Positions 33,656 to 43,860 of a DNA stretch of 64,000 nucleotides are shown here, one piece after another. Each line of letters starts with the position of its first letter. Within the stretch, counting starts at the first letter, position 1. The notes under the pieces were generated by a model, which saw nothing but the letters and a program-made list of their open reading frames with translations, did no database searches and was not told where the DNA came from. The stretch spans positions 3,173,846 through 3,237,845 of the forward strand of contig LN554852.1 in assembly GCA_000953735.1 (NCBI GenBank), given 5' to 3'. This DNA comes from Moritella viscosa. Lineage in GTDB: Bacteria; Pseudomonadota; Gammaproteobacteria; Enterobacterales; Moritellaceae. Made by a program: the position numbers and the translations under genes.

Positions 33656-35140
33656 TTAAGATTTCCACTCTTGATATTTATCTGGTATATCTTCACTTTT
33701 ATTATAAATATTGGTTAAAGTTAAATTGACCAAGTAATCAAGCTGTGTACACAAAACGGGTTCCCAAGTCACTAAATTCATCTCACAACGTATTGGCCAT
33801 ATTTTTTCGATATAGGGCAAACATAAATGATATAAACCTACTGATTGGTAAACCTTAATGATTTGTAAATAATTAATGAACTGCCCTCTTCCTGAATCAT
33901 CATTATCAAGACTTTTAGATATTTCAAAAATAAAGCTACCGATATTTTCAATATCAACATCATCAAATTTAGTGTCTTCCACCATTGAGACGCTAGCACC
34001 ACTTATTGGTTTCTCACTCGTGTCCAGCCATGCAACTGTGTCACTATCTGCAAATGGAATATCATTTGAAAATTTTAATGTTTCGATTCCTTTAAATTTT
34101 GTAGCAAACTCTTGTAACTCTGACTTAATTGCATTTGCAGCATTAGAATGATTTAACGCCATCAACACCTTGTACTGTATAAAATGTCCAGTAAGCCAGA
34201 AAGGGCTATTAATTAATGTTTTTTCAAGTTGTTTAATTAATTCAACACTCGGATTATCATCTGCTGATTTTTGATATTCAGCACATTTATCTGTTGATAT
34301 AGCAAGACTCAAAAGAGTGATATTGTCATTGTCTGATGATGGTATTTCATCAATATCACACCAAGTAACATATCGATTAATTCGATAAGCTAAGCCAAAA
34401 CCCACATGACTAGATAACAAATAATGAGAGAGTGTTCCTAATGATGCTTTAAGAGTGCTCACTGTAGAAAAGTCAATATCAGGTTCTTTAGCTGCAGCAA
34501 CTAATGGCGTAACACTGACTGGACTTTTTTCTTCAGAACTAGTGGAAATGCTAGAATGAGTACTGGTACTAGAGGTTTCAACGTAAACATCTTCAACAGC
34601 CTCTGGCATTAACAGTAAAGGACTTAGCGTATTAGCTAGCCGATTAAAATTAACATCGGTGTCTTCAAATATTGAAAATAGCTCTGAGCTTATAGATTTA
34701 GCCAACGCCTCAGATTCAAAAATTATTGATTGTTGATCATTTTCGACTTCAAATTTCGGTATTACAACGTCTAACTGATTTAACAGCCACTCTAATACCC
34801 CATCTCGGCCTCTTTTACGTCGAGGATAAAGTTCATTACCAAATATTGAAATTGCGTTAAGTAATAATTCAAGCCCATCACGCAAACCAACGAATTGCTT
34901 CTGCTCCACCATTGAACGAACTAAATAGCACAAAGGTTTTAAATCTTTACTATACGACACCAAGACTTCAGTTGACGTTTCATCGACAACTTTCCAATCT
35001 ACAGTTTCACCAAAAAGTGAACCGAACTTTTTAATTTCGGATTCCATTACCTCATAACAAAACTCATATTTAGCATCCAGTCCTGCTGGTGAAGAACTAG
35101 AAATCGGCTCTAATAATGCCTTAAATTCGGTTGATACCAT
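33656..35140 (-). CDS. tssA: TssA cap protein
   Basis: 494 residues. The N-terminal ImpA_N domain shows LLEPISSSSPAGLDAKYE and a YPRRKRGRDGVLEWLLNQLD block; a long middle leads to a C-terminal domain with LPYIEKIWPI near the end. TssA primes and caps the growing sheath. Its ATG overlaps the ppkA stop by one base (TAATG). It is a second ImpA_N protein alongside the membrane-anchored one at 23038. Confidence 0.9.
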   Translation of the reverse strand: MVSTEFKALLEPISSSSPAGLDAKYEFCYEVMESEIKKFGSLFGETVDWKVVDETSTEVLVSYSKDLKPLCYLVRSMVEQKQFVGLRDGLELLLNAISIFGNELYPRRKRGRDGVLEWLLNQLDVVIPKFEVENDQQSIIFESEALAKSISSELFSIFEDTDVNFNRLANTLSPLLLMPEAVEDVYVETSSTSTHSSISTSSEEKSPVSVTPLVAAAKEPDIDFSTVSTLKASLGTLSHYLLSSHVGFGLAYRINRYVTWCDIDEIPSSDNDNITLLSLAISTDKCAEYQKSADDNPSVELIKQLEKTLINSPFWLTGHFIQYKVLMALNHSNAANAIKSELQEFATKFKGIETLKFSNDIPFADSDTVAWLDTSEKPISGASVSMVEDTKFDDVDIENIGSFIFEISKSLDNDDSGRGQFINYLQIIKVYQSVGLYHLCLPYIEKIWPIRCEMNLVTWEPVLCTQLDYLVNLTLTNIYNKSEDIPDKYQEWKS

Positions 35141-37041
35141 TACAGAGTCTGCTCATTGTTGTTTAATTTAATAAGTAGCTTATCTATATTCGAAGCCCCA
35201 TCTAAAGTAACTTTAGATATATATTTTTTGGACAACGTGTTAGCTACAATTGTCGTTAAAAGCAGACGAACTTCCAGTGCTCGTTCAGGAGACATTTTCT
35301 CTAAATCTTCATATGCTTTTTTAATTTTAGTATTGGAATAAATATATTTACCAGTTGCCGTTTTAAATAAGATATATTCAGATCGAGCAATGATAAGTGA
35401 CTGTCTTTTTTCTGTGAATATCTGAAAGGGACCAAGATAATTAACAATCTGATCTAATAGCTTAATAGCACTCGTATATTTAGATTTTGATTCAAGCTCT
35501 TCAACCCGTTCCATAACAGCTTTAATTAACTCTTTATGGAATTCTTTTGAATAATAGAAATTATTAACTTTAGCACTTAATAAAGCGTCATGATTTAATC
35601 TAATAATACTCTCACTATCACCTTTCTCTAAATACCCTATAGCTTGTTTAATCGATATGCCGAATGAACCATTGATGTCCCTCGTCGCCGATATTAATGT
35701 ATTTACATTAGCAAGTAATTTAATAAGTGATGTATTAACAACAGTAGGTATCGGCACTATAGGATCAGAAAACTGTTGACGTAAGTCGACAACCTGCCGC
35801 TTAATTTCACGTAATTTTCGTAATTGTTCCACTGGGTATGATTGGTTCTGAACGATGATGTTTTTATTATCTGCGTATTGTTTTTCTGCCTCTAAGTAAC
35901 TCGCGGCTTCAATACGATCACGAGTACTATTTTCTAAATTTATAAAATTTTCATATAACTCATTTTCGGCTTTATTATTAATAGCAACCAAACCATAACT
36001 TAATATAATCGAAAGTAAGAGTGTTAATCCAAGGACCGAAGAAATCCCAACATAGCGCCCACTCAACCAAAAATAAGTTTCATCTCGGCTTGTTTGTGTT
36101 AAAACAAGATCTGCATTACGCAAGCTATTAAAAATAGGCATGCCAGATAGAGATTTTGAATTAATGTCTATTTTCGCTAAATTTTGAGCAAAATTAATTG
36201 GCGTTAATCCATGACTTCGAGGTGATGAAAACACACTATTCAGCAATCGCCAAATGTGTGGAGGAATGTCACCCGTACACTTAAAATTAGTAATATCGTC
36301 TGATAGATTAGAATTAGGTGTTGCCCCAACAAATAGATAATAGGTCACAACAGCTAATGAATATACATCATCCTGTGGTTCACCAACCCCTGAATCAATA
36401 AAAAGTGGTGATGCATACCCTCGACTTGCTTCAGCGTAACCATTACTCTCGTTTACATATTGTGCAGCGCCAAAATCGATCAATTTAACAGCATCATCTT
36501 CATCTACGATAATGTTCGACGGTTTTATATCTAAATGACACACACCTTTAGTATGCATATATTCTAACGCACCAGCCAATTGATAAATTAGCCAAGCAAT
36601 ATGATCATGACGAAATCCTTTACCCGAATACCGACTAACTTTTTTAGCAATAGACTCACCTTGAACCCATTCATACATGAAATATGGCGTATTAAATTCC
36701 GAACCGACTTTGATGAACCTAGCAACCGTCGGATGCTGGCTAATTTCAAGGCAAGAAGCTTCAGCTAAAATCTGACGTTTAGCTGATTCATTACTCGTAT
36801 TGGCAATTGTTTTACAACAAACTTGTTTGTCTGGCTGACCTTTTTTAGCAAGATGATAAGTAACCGTTGAAGAAGTTGGAGAGGTTATTTTGTCCAAAAT
36901 ATCAAATTTAGCCGACAATACATCCTCTAATTTAGGCTGATTTGCTCGTTCGATTTCCTCGGATTTTTTCTTTTTCTTTTCAATAGCCTTTACAATAACG
37001 CTATTAATAAAATCTGTTTTAACGTTATTTACTTCAGACAA
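35140..37041 (-). CDS. ppkA: PpkA-type serine/threonine kinase
   Basis: 633 residues. The kinase domain spans about residues 45-300: ATP-lysine in VCCKT (Lys77), Glu94, catalytic loop HLDIKPSN (Asp171, Asn176), DFGAAQ (189-194). The usual HRD is HLD, so it lacks the regulatory arginine and probably does not need activation-loop phosphorylation. A transmembrane helix near 335-355 (VLGLTLLLSIILSYGLVAI) leads to a helical, likely periplasmic tail. The start is TTG at 37041; no ATG is available before the kinase domain. It probably acts with the FHA protein TagH. No PppA phosphatase or TagF is seen in the window. Confidence 0.88.
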   Translation of the reverse strand: MSEVNNVKTDFINSVIVKAIEKKKKKSEEIERANQPKLEDVLSAKFDILDKITSPTSSTVTYHLAKKGQPDKQVCCKTIANTSNESAKRQILAEASCLEISQHPTVARFIKVGSEFNTPYFMYEWVQGESIAKKVSRYSGKGFRHDHIAWLIYQLAGALEYMHTKGVCHLDIKPSNIIVDEDDAVKLIDFGAAQYVNESNGYAEASRGYASPLFIDSGVGEPQDDVYSLAVVTYYLFVGATPNSNLSDDITNFKCTGDIPPHIWRLLNSVFSSPRSHGLTPINFAQNLAKIDINSKSLSGMPIFNSLRNADLVLTQTSRDETYFWLSGRYVGISSVLGLTLLLSIILSYGLVAINNKAENELYENFINLENSTRDRIEAASYLEAEKQYADNKNIIVQNQSYPVEQLRKLREIKRQVVDLRQQFSDPIVPIPTVVNTSLIKLLANVNTLISATRDINGSFGISIKQAIGYLEKGDSESIIRLNHDALLSAKVNNFYYSKEFHKELIKAVMERVEELESKSKYTSAIKLLDQIVNYLGPFQIFTEKRQSLIIARSEYILFKTATGKYIYSNTKIKKAYEDLEKMSPERALEVRLLLTTIVANTLSKKYISKVTLDGASNIDKLLIKLNNNEQTL

Positions 37042-37222
37042 GACATGCTCATTTATAACTATAAAAAGGTATGCGCAATACTAATTTCTTTTAGTATATA
37101 CTTTCAATAGCATTTTAGAAAACGAGCCTTTTGACTACGGTATAAGTTATTCCGACTACAAAAAACATCAGAATAACCATTACAATTTATAACGAGTAAC
37201 CAAACTAAATTAACTAAATAGA

Positions 37223-38167
37223 TTATTGTGACGACAAGTTCAAAATTGAACACTCCTTTTCACTACCAAATAAGAACATAGTAGCATTTAGTTCAATGCT
37301 AATCTCACGACTTACTAACGCAAGGCACGTCAAAGCTGAGGCATTTCTTAAGTAACCCCAAAATTCATTTATTTGCGTTACATTGTCTGGTTCAGAGAAG
37401 CATTCACTTCGAGCTCCAATCGCAAAGCCATAATCTTCAGAATGCGCTCTAGAATTCGTCATATCACTGTAAATCTTACCGAAATTCGTTGTTTTTTCGC
37501 TGTGTTTTTTCACTAAACGTGAACAACCCCGCCTATCTGTTGTGTCATAGTCAACGCTATAACCTAATATTTTAGATTCAGCAGTTAACTTTAATGTATT
37601 TAATAAATTAGCTTTAATTAAAACAACACCAGCAGCCCCCTCACTAGGAATTATTCCCCATGGGTAGCTTGATGAAAACAGTTCTTTCTTCTCTGCATAG
37701 TGATTAAAATCTGCGACAGGATTATCGAGTGAAATAGATATAAGAGCATCACAATTTTTCATTTCGTTTAACATAGTTTCAATAAATACGCAGCCATTTT
37801 CATGATATAAACTAACCTTGGAGATTAATTTGAAATGATGGCTCTTTGCTAACCAGATATCGAACATATTTTTTGATATATTGTTTGGTAGTGACAGTAA
37901 CAATGGTAGCGGTTGCAATGAACGATGTAATTTATTAAGTAAGTTATTTAACAATATATCCAAGACTTCAAATATACGCGCACTTTCCTCTTTTCCCTGG
38001 ATAAAATCCATGTGCCCGATTGTTTTATTTAACCCATCACTTTCATCTTTTTTAGCATCAAAACGTCCAAGATCAGCCTTAGCTAATACAGTCGCTAATT
38101 GTAAGTTCATACCGGTAGGTAAAACCGCATCAGAATGAAGAATAAAAACATTTTTCCTATTAATCAT
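37223..38167 (-). CDS. Thiolase-fold (ketoacyl-synthase-like) protein of T6SS clusters
   Basis: 314 residues. The block YPWGIIPSEGAAGVVLIKA matches the GEGAA loop of beta-ketoacyl synthases, and the surrounding strands fit half a thiolase fold. The catalytic Cys motif (ACSSS type) and the HGTGT histidine motif are not present, so it is probably not an enzyme. Such proteins occur beside DUF2169 and DUF4150 genes in T6SS loci and may be chaperone or adaptor parts. It starts eight bases after the DUF2169 stop. A 181-base gap with no clear signal separates it from ppkA. Confidence 0.55.
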   Translation of the reverse strand: MINRKNVFILHSDAVLPTGMNLQLATVLAKADLGRFDAKKDESDGLNKTIGHMDFIQGKEESARIFEVLDILLNNLLNKLHRSLQPLPLLLSLPNNISKNMFDIWLAKSHHFKLISKVSLYHENGCVFIETMLNEMKNCDALISISLDNPVADFNHYAEKKELFSSSYPWGIIPSEGAAGVVLIKANLLNTLKLTAESKILGYSVDYDTTDRRGCSRLVKKHSEKTTNFGKIYSDMTNSRAHSEDYGFAIGARSECFSEPDNVTQINEFWGYLRNASALTCLALVSREISIELNATMFLFGSEKECSILNLSSQ

Positions 38168-38174
38168 ACACTAC

Positions 38175-39155
38175 CTATCGCTTATTTATTAGGGTTGAAA
38201 TGAGCATATGTTCACGCCCTTGACATGGAAAGGAAGCTGTAAATGTAGCGCTTACAGTGCCTTTTTCAGTGTCAAAAAATAAAGTATGCAAATCCATTAT
38301 CTCTGTATTAACAATATCATCAGAATATCTTACTTTTGCTTCATAACACTGTTTTGGTAATATAAATGTCATCACCCCCTCATGAGAAAAACCTGAAAGG
38401 CTAATTCGTTCACCTCCCATTAAAAAACCTGAACATTGCTGATCGACTGGTGAGGTTTGATAAAATGCAGTATCAAAATCAATAGGAAGAAGAGGTCGCC
38501 GAGAGTTAATCCAAGCATCATCAAATGAACCAGCTAAACAATAACGTTGCTGAAAAAACGTAGGTAACGCTCCAAATCCAACCACACCTATTTTCTTTGA
38601 ATTCAAGCTCCAATCTTCATCAACGTTAAACATTGACGGTACATTTTGAGTCTGTAAGTCCGCCATATTTTCCCCGACCCCACATCCAAGACGGTTACGC
38701 TCATCATGACCACCAAGAGCACAAGTATAATCAATCTCACTAGTTATAAATCTTAACGGCATAGAAGGAATGATACTGCCTGATTGAACGACCCATTCGC
38801 GATGCCCAACAACTTTGATTTGTTTGTCTATATGCTTATCAACAAATAAGCGACAAATCAGTTCTACGCAAGGTTCTTTCTTAAAAGTTTTAGCTTTACC
38901 GTGTATGACAACATCGGTATTTTTTTTATAAATAGCAAAGTCATGATCAGATATAACAGGTGATAGCCCTGGTTCATTCAGGTAGAGTGGGTTATCTAAA
39001 ATTTCCACACATTCAGAATCTTCGACCCATATACCACCATCCAAAATCCAGCGTTTTTTTAATGTCGCAACCCAAACCTCTAAACCATTATGATCACGCT
39101 GAAAACGTCCTCCAACGGAATAAGATAATTCACTTTTAATATCCCATAATTGCAT
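38175..39155 (-). CDS. DUF2169 T6SS adaptor
   Basis: 326 residues. Typical DUF2169 blocks: VWVATLKKRWIL near the N-terminus, DFAIYKKNTDVVIHGKAK, GHREWV, SMPLRFITSEIDYTCALGG and FGALPTFFQQRYCLAGSFDDAWINSRRPLLPIDFD. DUF2169 proteins are known or proposed chaperones that load DUF4150/PAAR effectors onto VgrG; here the DUF4150 carrier is at 16269, 20 kb away in the same cluster. The start overlaps the previous gene by 20 bases. Confidence 0.85.
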   Translation of the reverse strand: MQLWDIKSELSYSVGGRFQRDHNGLEVWVATLKKRWILDGGIWVEDSECVEILDNPLYLNEPGLSPVISDHDFAIYKKNTDVVIHGKAKTFKKEPCVELICRLFVDKHIDKQIKVVGHREWVVQSGSIIPSMPLRFITSEIDYTCALGGHDERNRLGCGVGENMADLQTQNVPSMFNVDEDWSLNSKKIGVVGFGALPTFFQQRYCLAGSFDDAWINSRRPLLPIDFDTAFYQTSPVDQQCSGFLMGGERISLSGFSHEGVMTFILPKQCYEAKVRYSDDIVNTEIMDLHTLFFDTEKGTVSATFTASFPCQGREHMLISTLINKR

Positions 39156-40473
39156 GTTGAGCCCTCAAGTTATACCGCTCTCTAGCAATACTATTGCCTT
39201 TCATTTTACTTAAAACAGTATATTGATGCTCAGCATTAACCAATGAGTTCCAAGGAAAGTATCCTCTGCAAGTAATGCACAGTTCTTTCCATATCCACAG
39301 CCGAAAATCAGCAGTAACTTCAACACTTGCTAATAACTCTAAGCTATTATCAAAACTTTGCGGTTCTCCATATCGCCATGAAGAAAATAAAACATTACCT
39401 TTATTTTCCCACCAAGTTTGAATTTGGGTAATAGCGAGTGAGTAATCAATATCGCTCCCGATCTGACTTGGTAAAACAGGTAATTGTTCACCAAAGACAA
39501 TATACAGCGCTACAATCCAAGGCTCCGCAGTATCTTCATCTATTGTGCTTAGCATAGTGATAATGTCATTCACAGCACTACTATCACCTTTTAAAGCAAA
39601 CATTATCGGCGCTAGCGAAAAACCAAAATCGATAGGAATATCAACATATTCAGGAATATCTAAGATAGACCCAAATATCATCATCTCATCTGTAATTTCA
39701 ACTTGCTTAGAATCATATGTCATTCTAAACCATGCACTTCTATCCACTCGGGATAATAAGTGTTCAAATATATTCACAGGGGTTACAGGCTGTTCAATAA
39801 GCCAAGCACAACTCGAAGGTAAATTTTGAGTAACTAAATATCGATGCACGATCTCTTTATTAATAGTGCAATCCGAGTTTAACAATGTCATCGCAAACTT
39901 AGATGATAATGCCCCTAGTGACTGTAATGTCTCAAACAGCAATGAGGCATACACAGAACTTGATTGTATCAACGTTCGCGATGCTGCAGCTAACTCTTCA
40001 CTATCCGACAAGCTCGCAATTCGTTTCCATGATTTCTCACCTAAGGCATCTGACATAGTGATGGCGAATAAACAGGCTCTTTTATCTATTCTCTCCACAC
40101 CAATAGACAGTAACGTCCATATAGCAACATCTGGATAGGTATCCTTAAGAAAATAAATATAACCCGAATTGATTTTATACAATTCGATAAATACATTATT
40201 TAATTGTGTGAGTTTTTGAGTCACTAATGTTAAATAAGGTAATTGAGACGAAGGAAAGCCAGAATTGAATATACGTTGGCGTTGTTTAAGATAGAAAGAA
40301 GCCGTTTCTGCAGCAAGTGTCGACTTGTCGATACAAAAACGGGATTGTGGAGTGTCCGCACTCGTGACCAGCACTACTGCATTGTTAAGCTCTAAGCGCA
40401 ATGAATCTAAATATTCATCGCTTAACGCTAGCTGGTTTTTTTCGTTATTAATAATTTGCTGTAATTCATTCAT
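39136..40473 (-). CDS. HEAT-like helical T6SS-associated protein
   Basis: 445 residues, almost entirely helical with repeated pairs of amphipathic helices. It resembles in length and ending (HQYTVLSKMKGNSIARERYNLRAQHA) the conserved T6SS-linked family TIGR02270, usually encoded next to DUF2169. This match is from memory and partial. It may be a scaffold for effector loading. It overlaps DUF2169 and lies 10 bases after the DUF6484 gene. Confidence 0.5.
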   Translation of the reverse strand: MNELQQIINNEKNQLALSDEYLDSLRLELNNAVVLVTSADTPQSRFCIDKSTLAAETASFYLKQRQRIFNSGFPSSQLPYLTLVTQKLTQLNNVFIELYKINSGYIYFLKDTYPDVAIWTLLSIGVERIDKRACLFAITMSDALGEKSWKRIASLSDSEELAAASRTLIQSSSVYASLLFETLQSLGALSSKFAMTLLNSDCTINKEIVHRYLVTQNLPSSCAWLIEQPVTPVNIFEHLLSRVDRSAWFRMTYDSKQVEITDEMMIFGSILDIPEYVDIPIDFGFSLAPIMFALKGDSSAVNDIITMLSTIDEDTAEPWIVALYIVFGEQLPVLPSQIGSDIDYSLAITQIQTWWENKGNVLFSSWRYGEPQSFDNSLELLASVEVTADFRLWIWKELCITCRGYFPWNSLVNAEHQYTVLSKMKGNSIARERYNLRAQHAIMGY

Positions 40474-40483
40474 TATAAATTAT

Positions 40484-40975
40484 CTAGTTGATTGATATTG
40501 TTGAACCTCGAATTTGTTGAGCTTTTTCTGCTTGTGTCGTGATATATTTTGCAGAACTAGTCAACCTTCCATCCCGGCCACTGTATGTACTCGAAGTACA
40601 ACCACTTTTTAATGTTAACTCTTGTTCAGCTTCAATAATAATAGAACTCGCTTTTAGCTTTAACTGCCCATGCCCTTCCACTAACGAAAAGAAAATATCG
40701 GTAACGATAGGTAAATTAATATCGCCGCCAACAAATTCGATTCTGCATGACAATTTATTATCTATCGCCAAATTAAGCTCTTGCGAGGTGAACAAACGTC
40801 CTAATTTTGCAGTTAACCCTTGAGAATACGGATTACCATCAAAATCAACACGCACAGTGTCCATCGACTCTTGTATTGCTAGCAGATGACCAAAACGGGC
40901 TAAAGTAGCACTTGGTTGTGCCTCGGCATACTCGCTAGACAGCACATCAAATGAATCAACTTGTTTATTTTCCAT
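40484..40975 (-). CDS. DUF6484-type VgrG-companion protein
   Basis: 163 residues. VRVDFDGNPYSQGLTAKLGR resembles the DUF6484 core, and the tail (LKLKASSIIIEAEQELTLKSG) is like the beta-helical C-terminus of VgrG/gp5 proteins. The start overlaps the vgrG stop (TAATG). It may extend or cover the VgrG needle. Function not established. Confidence 0.65.
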   Translation of the reverse strand: MENKQVDSFDVLSSEYAEAQPSATLARFGHLLAIQESMDTVRVDFDGNPYSQGLTAKLGRLFTSQELNLAIDNKLSCRIEFVGGDINLPIVTDIFFSLVEGHGQLKLKASSIIIEAEQELTLKSGCTSSTYSGRDGRLTSSAKYITTQAEKAQQIRGSTISIN

Positions 40976-43044
40976 TAATTAACCGCCACTTTTCCGCCTT
41001 TGATAACAACTTTATCGCTGCCTTCTATCATAATCGAAGAACCAGATATTTTAATAGAGCCATCACTATTCATGACCAACTGAGAACCGCCTGTTTTAAA
41101 TACAATTTTATCTGCACTAACAATTTGCGTTGCACCATCTGCTTTATAAGAATTATTCCCTGTAACAGATACCGTTAAATTACCACCAACTGTTTGTAAA
41201 TCATCAGCCGAAATATCCACAGCACGAGACGCACCAACAGTTAAGTTATAGTTTGAACCTATGTCTACATCATCATTTTTAATAATTTTAGTTGTTCTAT
41301 TTTCACCGATATCAATAGCAACATTCTTTGAAACTGACTGTGTTTCATTTGCATTATATTTCACTGTAACATCTTGTTCGACGGTTTCGGTAAAGGTGCT
41401 ATTTACGGTTGTAGTTTTATACCCATCAATGGTTTCATTATGATCACCTTTAATTTCGTTAGTTTGATGCCGCCCAACTTTTAGAAACTCATCATTTATA
41501 ATATCTCTAAAACGGTTATTTTGAACCAATGTAGACATATCTTTCTGAGCTCTGATATAAACTTCTTCTTGGTTAGCTTCATCTTCAAAGCTTAATTCAT
41601 TGAATCCCATGCCTTTGTGGGTCTGGGTTCTAAATGTTGTCTTTGTTTTATGCTCTGGCAACGAGTAAGGAGGTAAGTTCAAACTGTTATAAACAGCGCC
41701 CGTTACGAGAGGACGATCAGGATCACCATCAAGAAACGTAACGATCACTTCATGACCTATGCGAGGTACACAAACAGCCCCCCAATTAGCGCCAGCCATA
41801 GTTTGTCCAAGTCGGATCCAGCAACCTGCATTTTCATCGTTTTCGCCATAACGATCCCAGTGAAACTGAACCTTTATTCGGCCAAGTTTATCGGTATATA
41901 TTTCTTCATTTGCAGGGCCAACAACAACAGCCGTTTGTGGGCCATCAACAACAGGTGATGGCATTTTTGGTGCTTGATATATAACATCACGAGGAATACA
42001 AACAAAACTGTTATCGTAAGTAGTCGGAAGACCACTACTTTCTTTTTCATGTGCCTGAGGGTTGTAGCCATTATGACTAACCCTTAAGATTGTAAAATCT
42101 CGATTTAATGCTGTTCTAGGGTGATTATCTATGTTGATACTATACCCAGACGCTAAGCGCATAACATTACTTGTGCACTCTATCTGCTCACTATCAACAA
42201 CGTACTCGGCAACATGCTCCGTGACTTTTTTCTGACCTGTGACAGGGTTATTATAACGGCCAGGATAGTCAAAACTAATTAGATCATCATTTAGCGCAGC
42301 TGCGCTCTCCATCTCTAATGGGATTTTAGGGTAAATATAATTGTAATCACGTTGAACAACCGCGCCAGTTTTAACTCTATTAATACTTTCTAAATTAAGA
42401 ATATGCTCACGATCAGCAGTACCACCACTATCAGATTTAAATGGTATAGCCCCTTCGTAAGAACTATTGTTATGATCAGAAACTAACTCTATAATGGCAT
42501 CGTTACTATCAACAATGACCATAGTATGCATCTCTTCGGTGTGCTCAAAATAATACCAAATCCCATACTCAGCCATTAACCGCTGTAAGAACACACTGTC
42601 TGACTCTCGATATTGTAAAATATAATCTTGAGATAAATAAACAGACGAAAGTTCTAATCGATAATCACTAATACTCGCTTTGCTAAGCACTTCATCAATA
42701 ATATCTGGAACTGCCATTTCTTGGAATATACGGCAATCTTGACGTTGCGATAAAAACCAAAACTGTGGCACTAAAATTACTTGATACCGACTAACACTTT
42801 TGCCTGTTCCAAGATAGCGAACTTCACTGACCACGCCATGAAATTGTTTTGATACATCTTCACCTTGTCCATATAGACTCAATAATGCAGGCTGCCGTAT
42901 CAAAGTATCAAATGAAATATCAGCATCAGTTGAAAGTAATGATAGATGAATATGAAACGGTTTTGATGTTTCTTCTATAACGTTAAAGCTTTCAACTTTA
43001 AATTCAAGATCGCAGTCATTTACTTTAAATTCAAATCGAACCAT
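40975..43044 (-). CDS. vgrG: VgrG spike protein
   Basis: 689 residues from the ATG at 43044, which has an AGGTG site; an upstream in-frame TTG (43062) is less likely. Domains: gp27-like base (residues 1-370; LLRQ.LMAEYGIWYYFEHTEE type block), gp5 OB-fold (GPANEEIYTDKLGRIKVQFHWDR, GCWIRLGQTMAGANWGAVCVPRIGHEVIVTFLDGDPDRPLVTGAVYN) and a beta-helical needle. It ends VVIKGGKVAVN with no fused effector domain, so cargo must bind through the tip. Confidence 0.95.
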   Translation of the reverse strand: MVRFEFKVNDCDLEFKVESFNVIEETSKPFHIHLSLLSTDADISFDTLIRQPALLSLYGQGEDVSKQFHGVVSEVRYLGTGKSVSRYQVILVPQFWFLSQRQDCRIFQEMAVPDIIDEVLSKASISDYRLELSSVYLSQDYILQYRESDSVFLQRLMAEYGIWYYFEHTEEMHTMVIVDSNDAIIELVSDHNNSSYEGAIPFKSDSGGTADREHILNLESINRVKTGAVVQRDYNYIYPKIPLEMESAAALNDDLISFDYPGRYNNPVTGQKKVTEHVAEYVVDSEQIECTSNVMRLASGYSINIDNHPRTALNRDFTILRVSHNGYNPQAHEKESSGLPTTYDNSFVCIPRDVIYQAPKMPSPVVDGPQTAVVVGPANEEIYTDKLGRIKVQFHWDRYGENDENAGCWIRLGQTMAGANWGAVCVPRIGHEVIVTFLDGDPDRPLVTGAVYNSLNLPPYSLPEHKTKTTFRTQTHKGMGFNELSFEDEANQEEVYIRAQKDMSTLVQNNRFRDIINDEFLKVGRHQTNEIKGDHNETIDGYKTTTVNSTFTETVEQDVTVKYNANETQSVSKNVAIDIGENRTTKIIKNDDVDIGSNYNLTVGASRAVDISADDLQTVGGNLTVSVTGNNSYKADGATQIVSADKIVFKTGGSQLVMNSDGSIKISGSSIMIEGSDKVVIKGGKVAVN

Positions 43045-43155
43045 ATCTTTCACCTGATGCAAATAAAACTTCTAGAAATAAGTAGATTAATTAAGAGGGA
43101 ATAAATCGAGGTATAGATGGGGCAATAATGTCCCCATCTACCAGCAAAACTAAAA

Positions 43156-43674
43156 TTAAGCTTCGCGAGGTGCACGCCAATCATCATTACCAGCAGTACC
43201 ACATACTTCATGTGTTACTTCAATTGCACGGTAAGTTAATTGTAATACTTCTTCAACAACACGTGTTGATGTTGCATCATCTTGACAATGTGCCATACGA
43301 GTTTCAATATCAACAATCAGCGCATCAATCAATTTAATTGTATAGTAATGCTCTTGCTTACCTTGGATAGACGTACGGTAGAAGTTGATATAACACTCAG
43401 GTAGTTTTTCGCCACTTACGAGTGAATTGAAAAGCAGTGGAGAGCAACGGTCTTGTTGTTTAGTTACAATAATTGGGCGGTGAACACGTTGACCTGTTGG
43501 TTGACCACTTTGTGGATCTCTTGGCACTGTTAACACGTGATCAAGTTCTTGAACTAAGAATTCGTCAACATGTGCTTCTTGCCATGTGTTACCGACAGAA
43601 TCTGCAGAGTATGCATCTTTAGTAATATGACCTTGAGTTTCACCGTTGATAGACATATAAGCTGGAGTTGGCAT
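43156..43674 (-). CDS. hcp: Hcp tube protein
   Basis: 172 residues. Typical Hcp blocks: AYMSINGETQGHIT, HVLTVPRDPQSGQPTGQRVHRPIIVTK, SPLLFNSLVSGEKLPECYINFYRT and HYYTIKLIDALIVDIE. It forms the inner tube and is expelled with VgrG. AAGGAA ribosome site. Probably the first gene of the 15-kb minus-strand run, under a sigma-54 promoter at 43757. Confidence 0.97.
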   Translation of the reverse strand: MPTPAYMSINGETQGHITKDAYSADSVGNTWQEAHVDEFLVQELDHVLTVPRDPQSGQPTGQRVHRPIIVTKQQDRCSPLLFNSLVSGEKLPECYINFYRTSIQGKQEHYYTIKLIDALIVDIETRMAHCQDDATSTRVVEEVLQLTYRAIEVTHEVCGTAGNDDWRAPREA

Positions 43675-43756
43675 TCGTATTTCCTTGTTAAATTTAATAA
43701 AAGAGGGTTAAGTTATCGTAACCAAATCGCTAATCACTGCGATATAGACTAGATAT

Positions 43757-43772
43757 AGCAAAGGCTATGCCA
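43757..43772 (-). promoter_or_regulatory. Sigma-54 promoter of the hcp operon
   Basis: On the minus strand TGGCAT, five bases, TTGC followed by T: one mismatch to the TGGCAC-N5-TTGC consensus and with the required spacing of GG and GC. It lies about 85 bases before the hcp start. The gene for a sigma-54 activator (vasH) is in the same cluster. Confidence 0.75.
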
Positions 43773-43860
43773 ACTATAAAAATAAAATTAAACACCATAT
43801 TAAACAGAACCTTACGATAGATTGAATATATGTTTCAATTTTAATACCCTCTCAATCACA

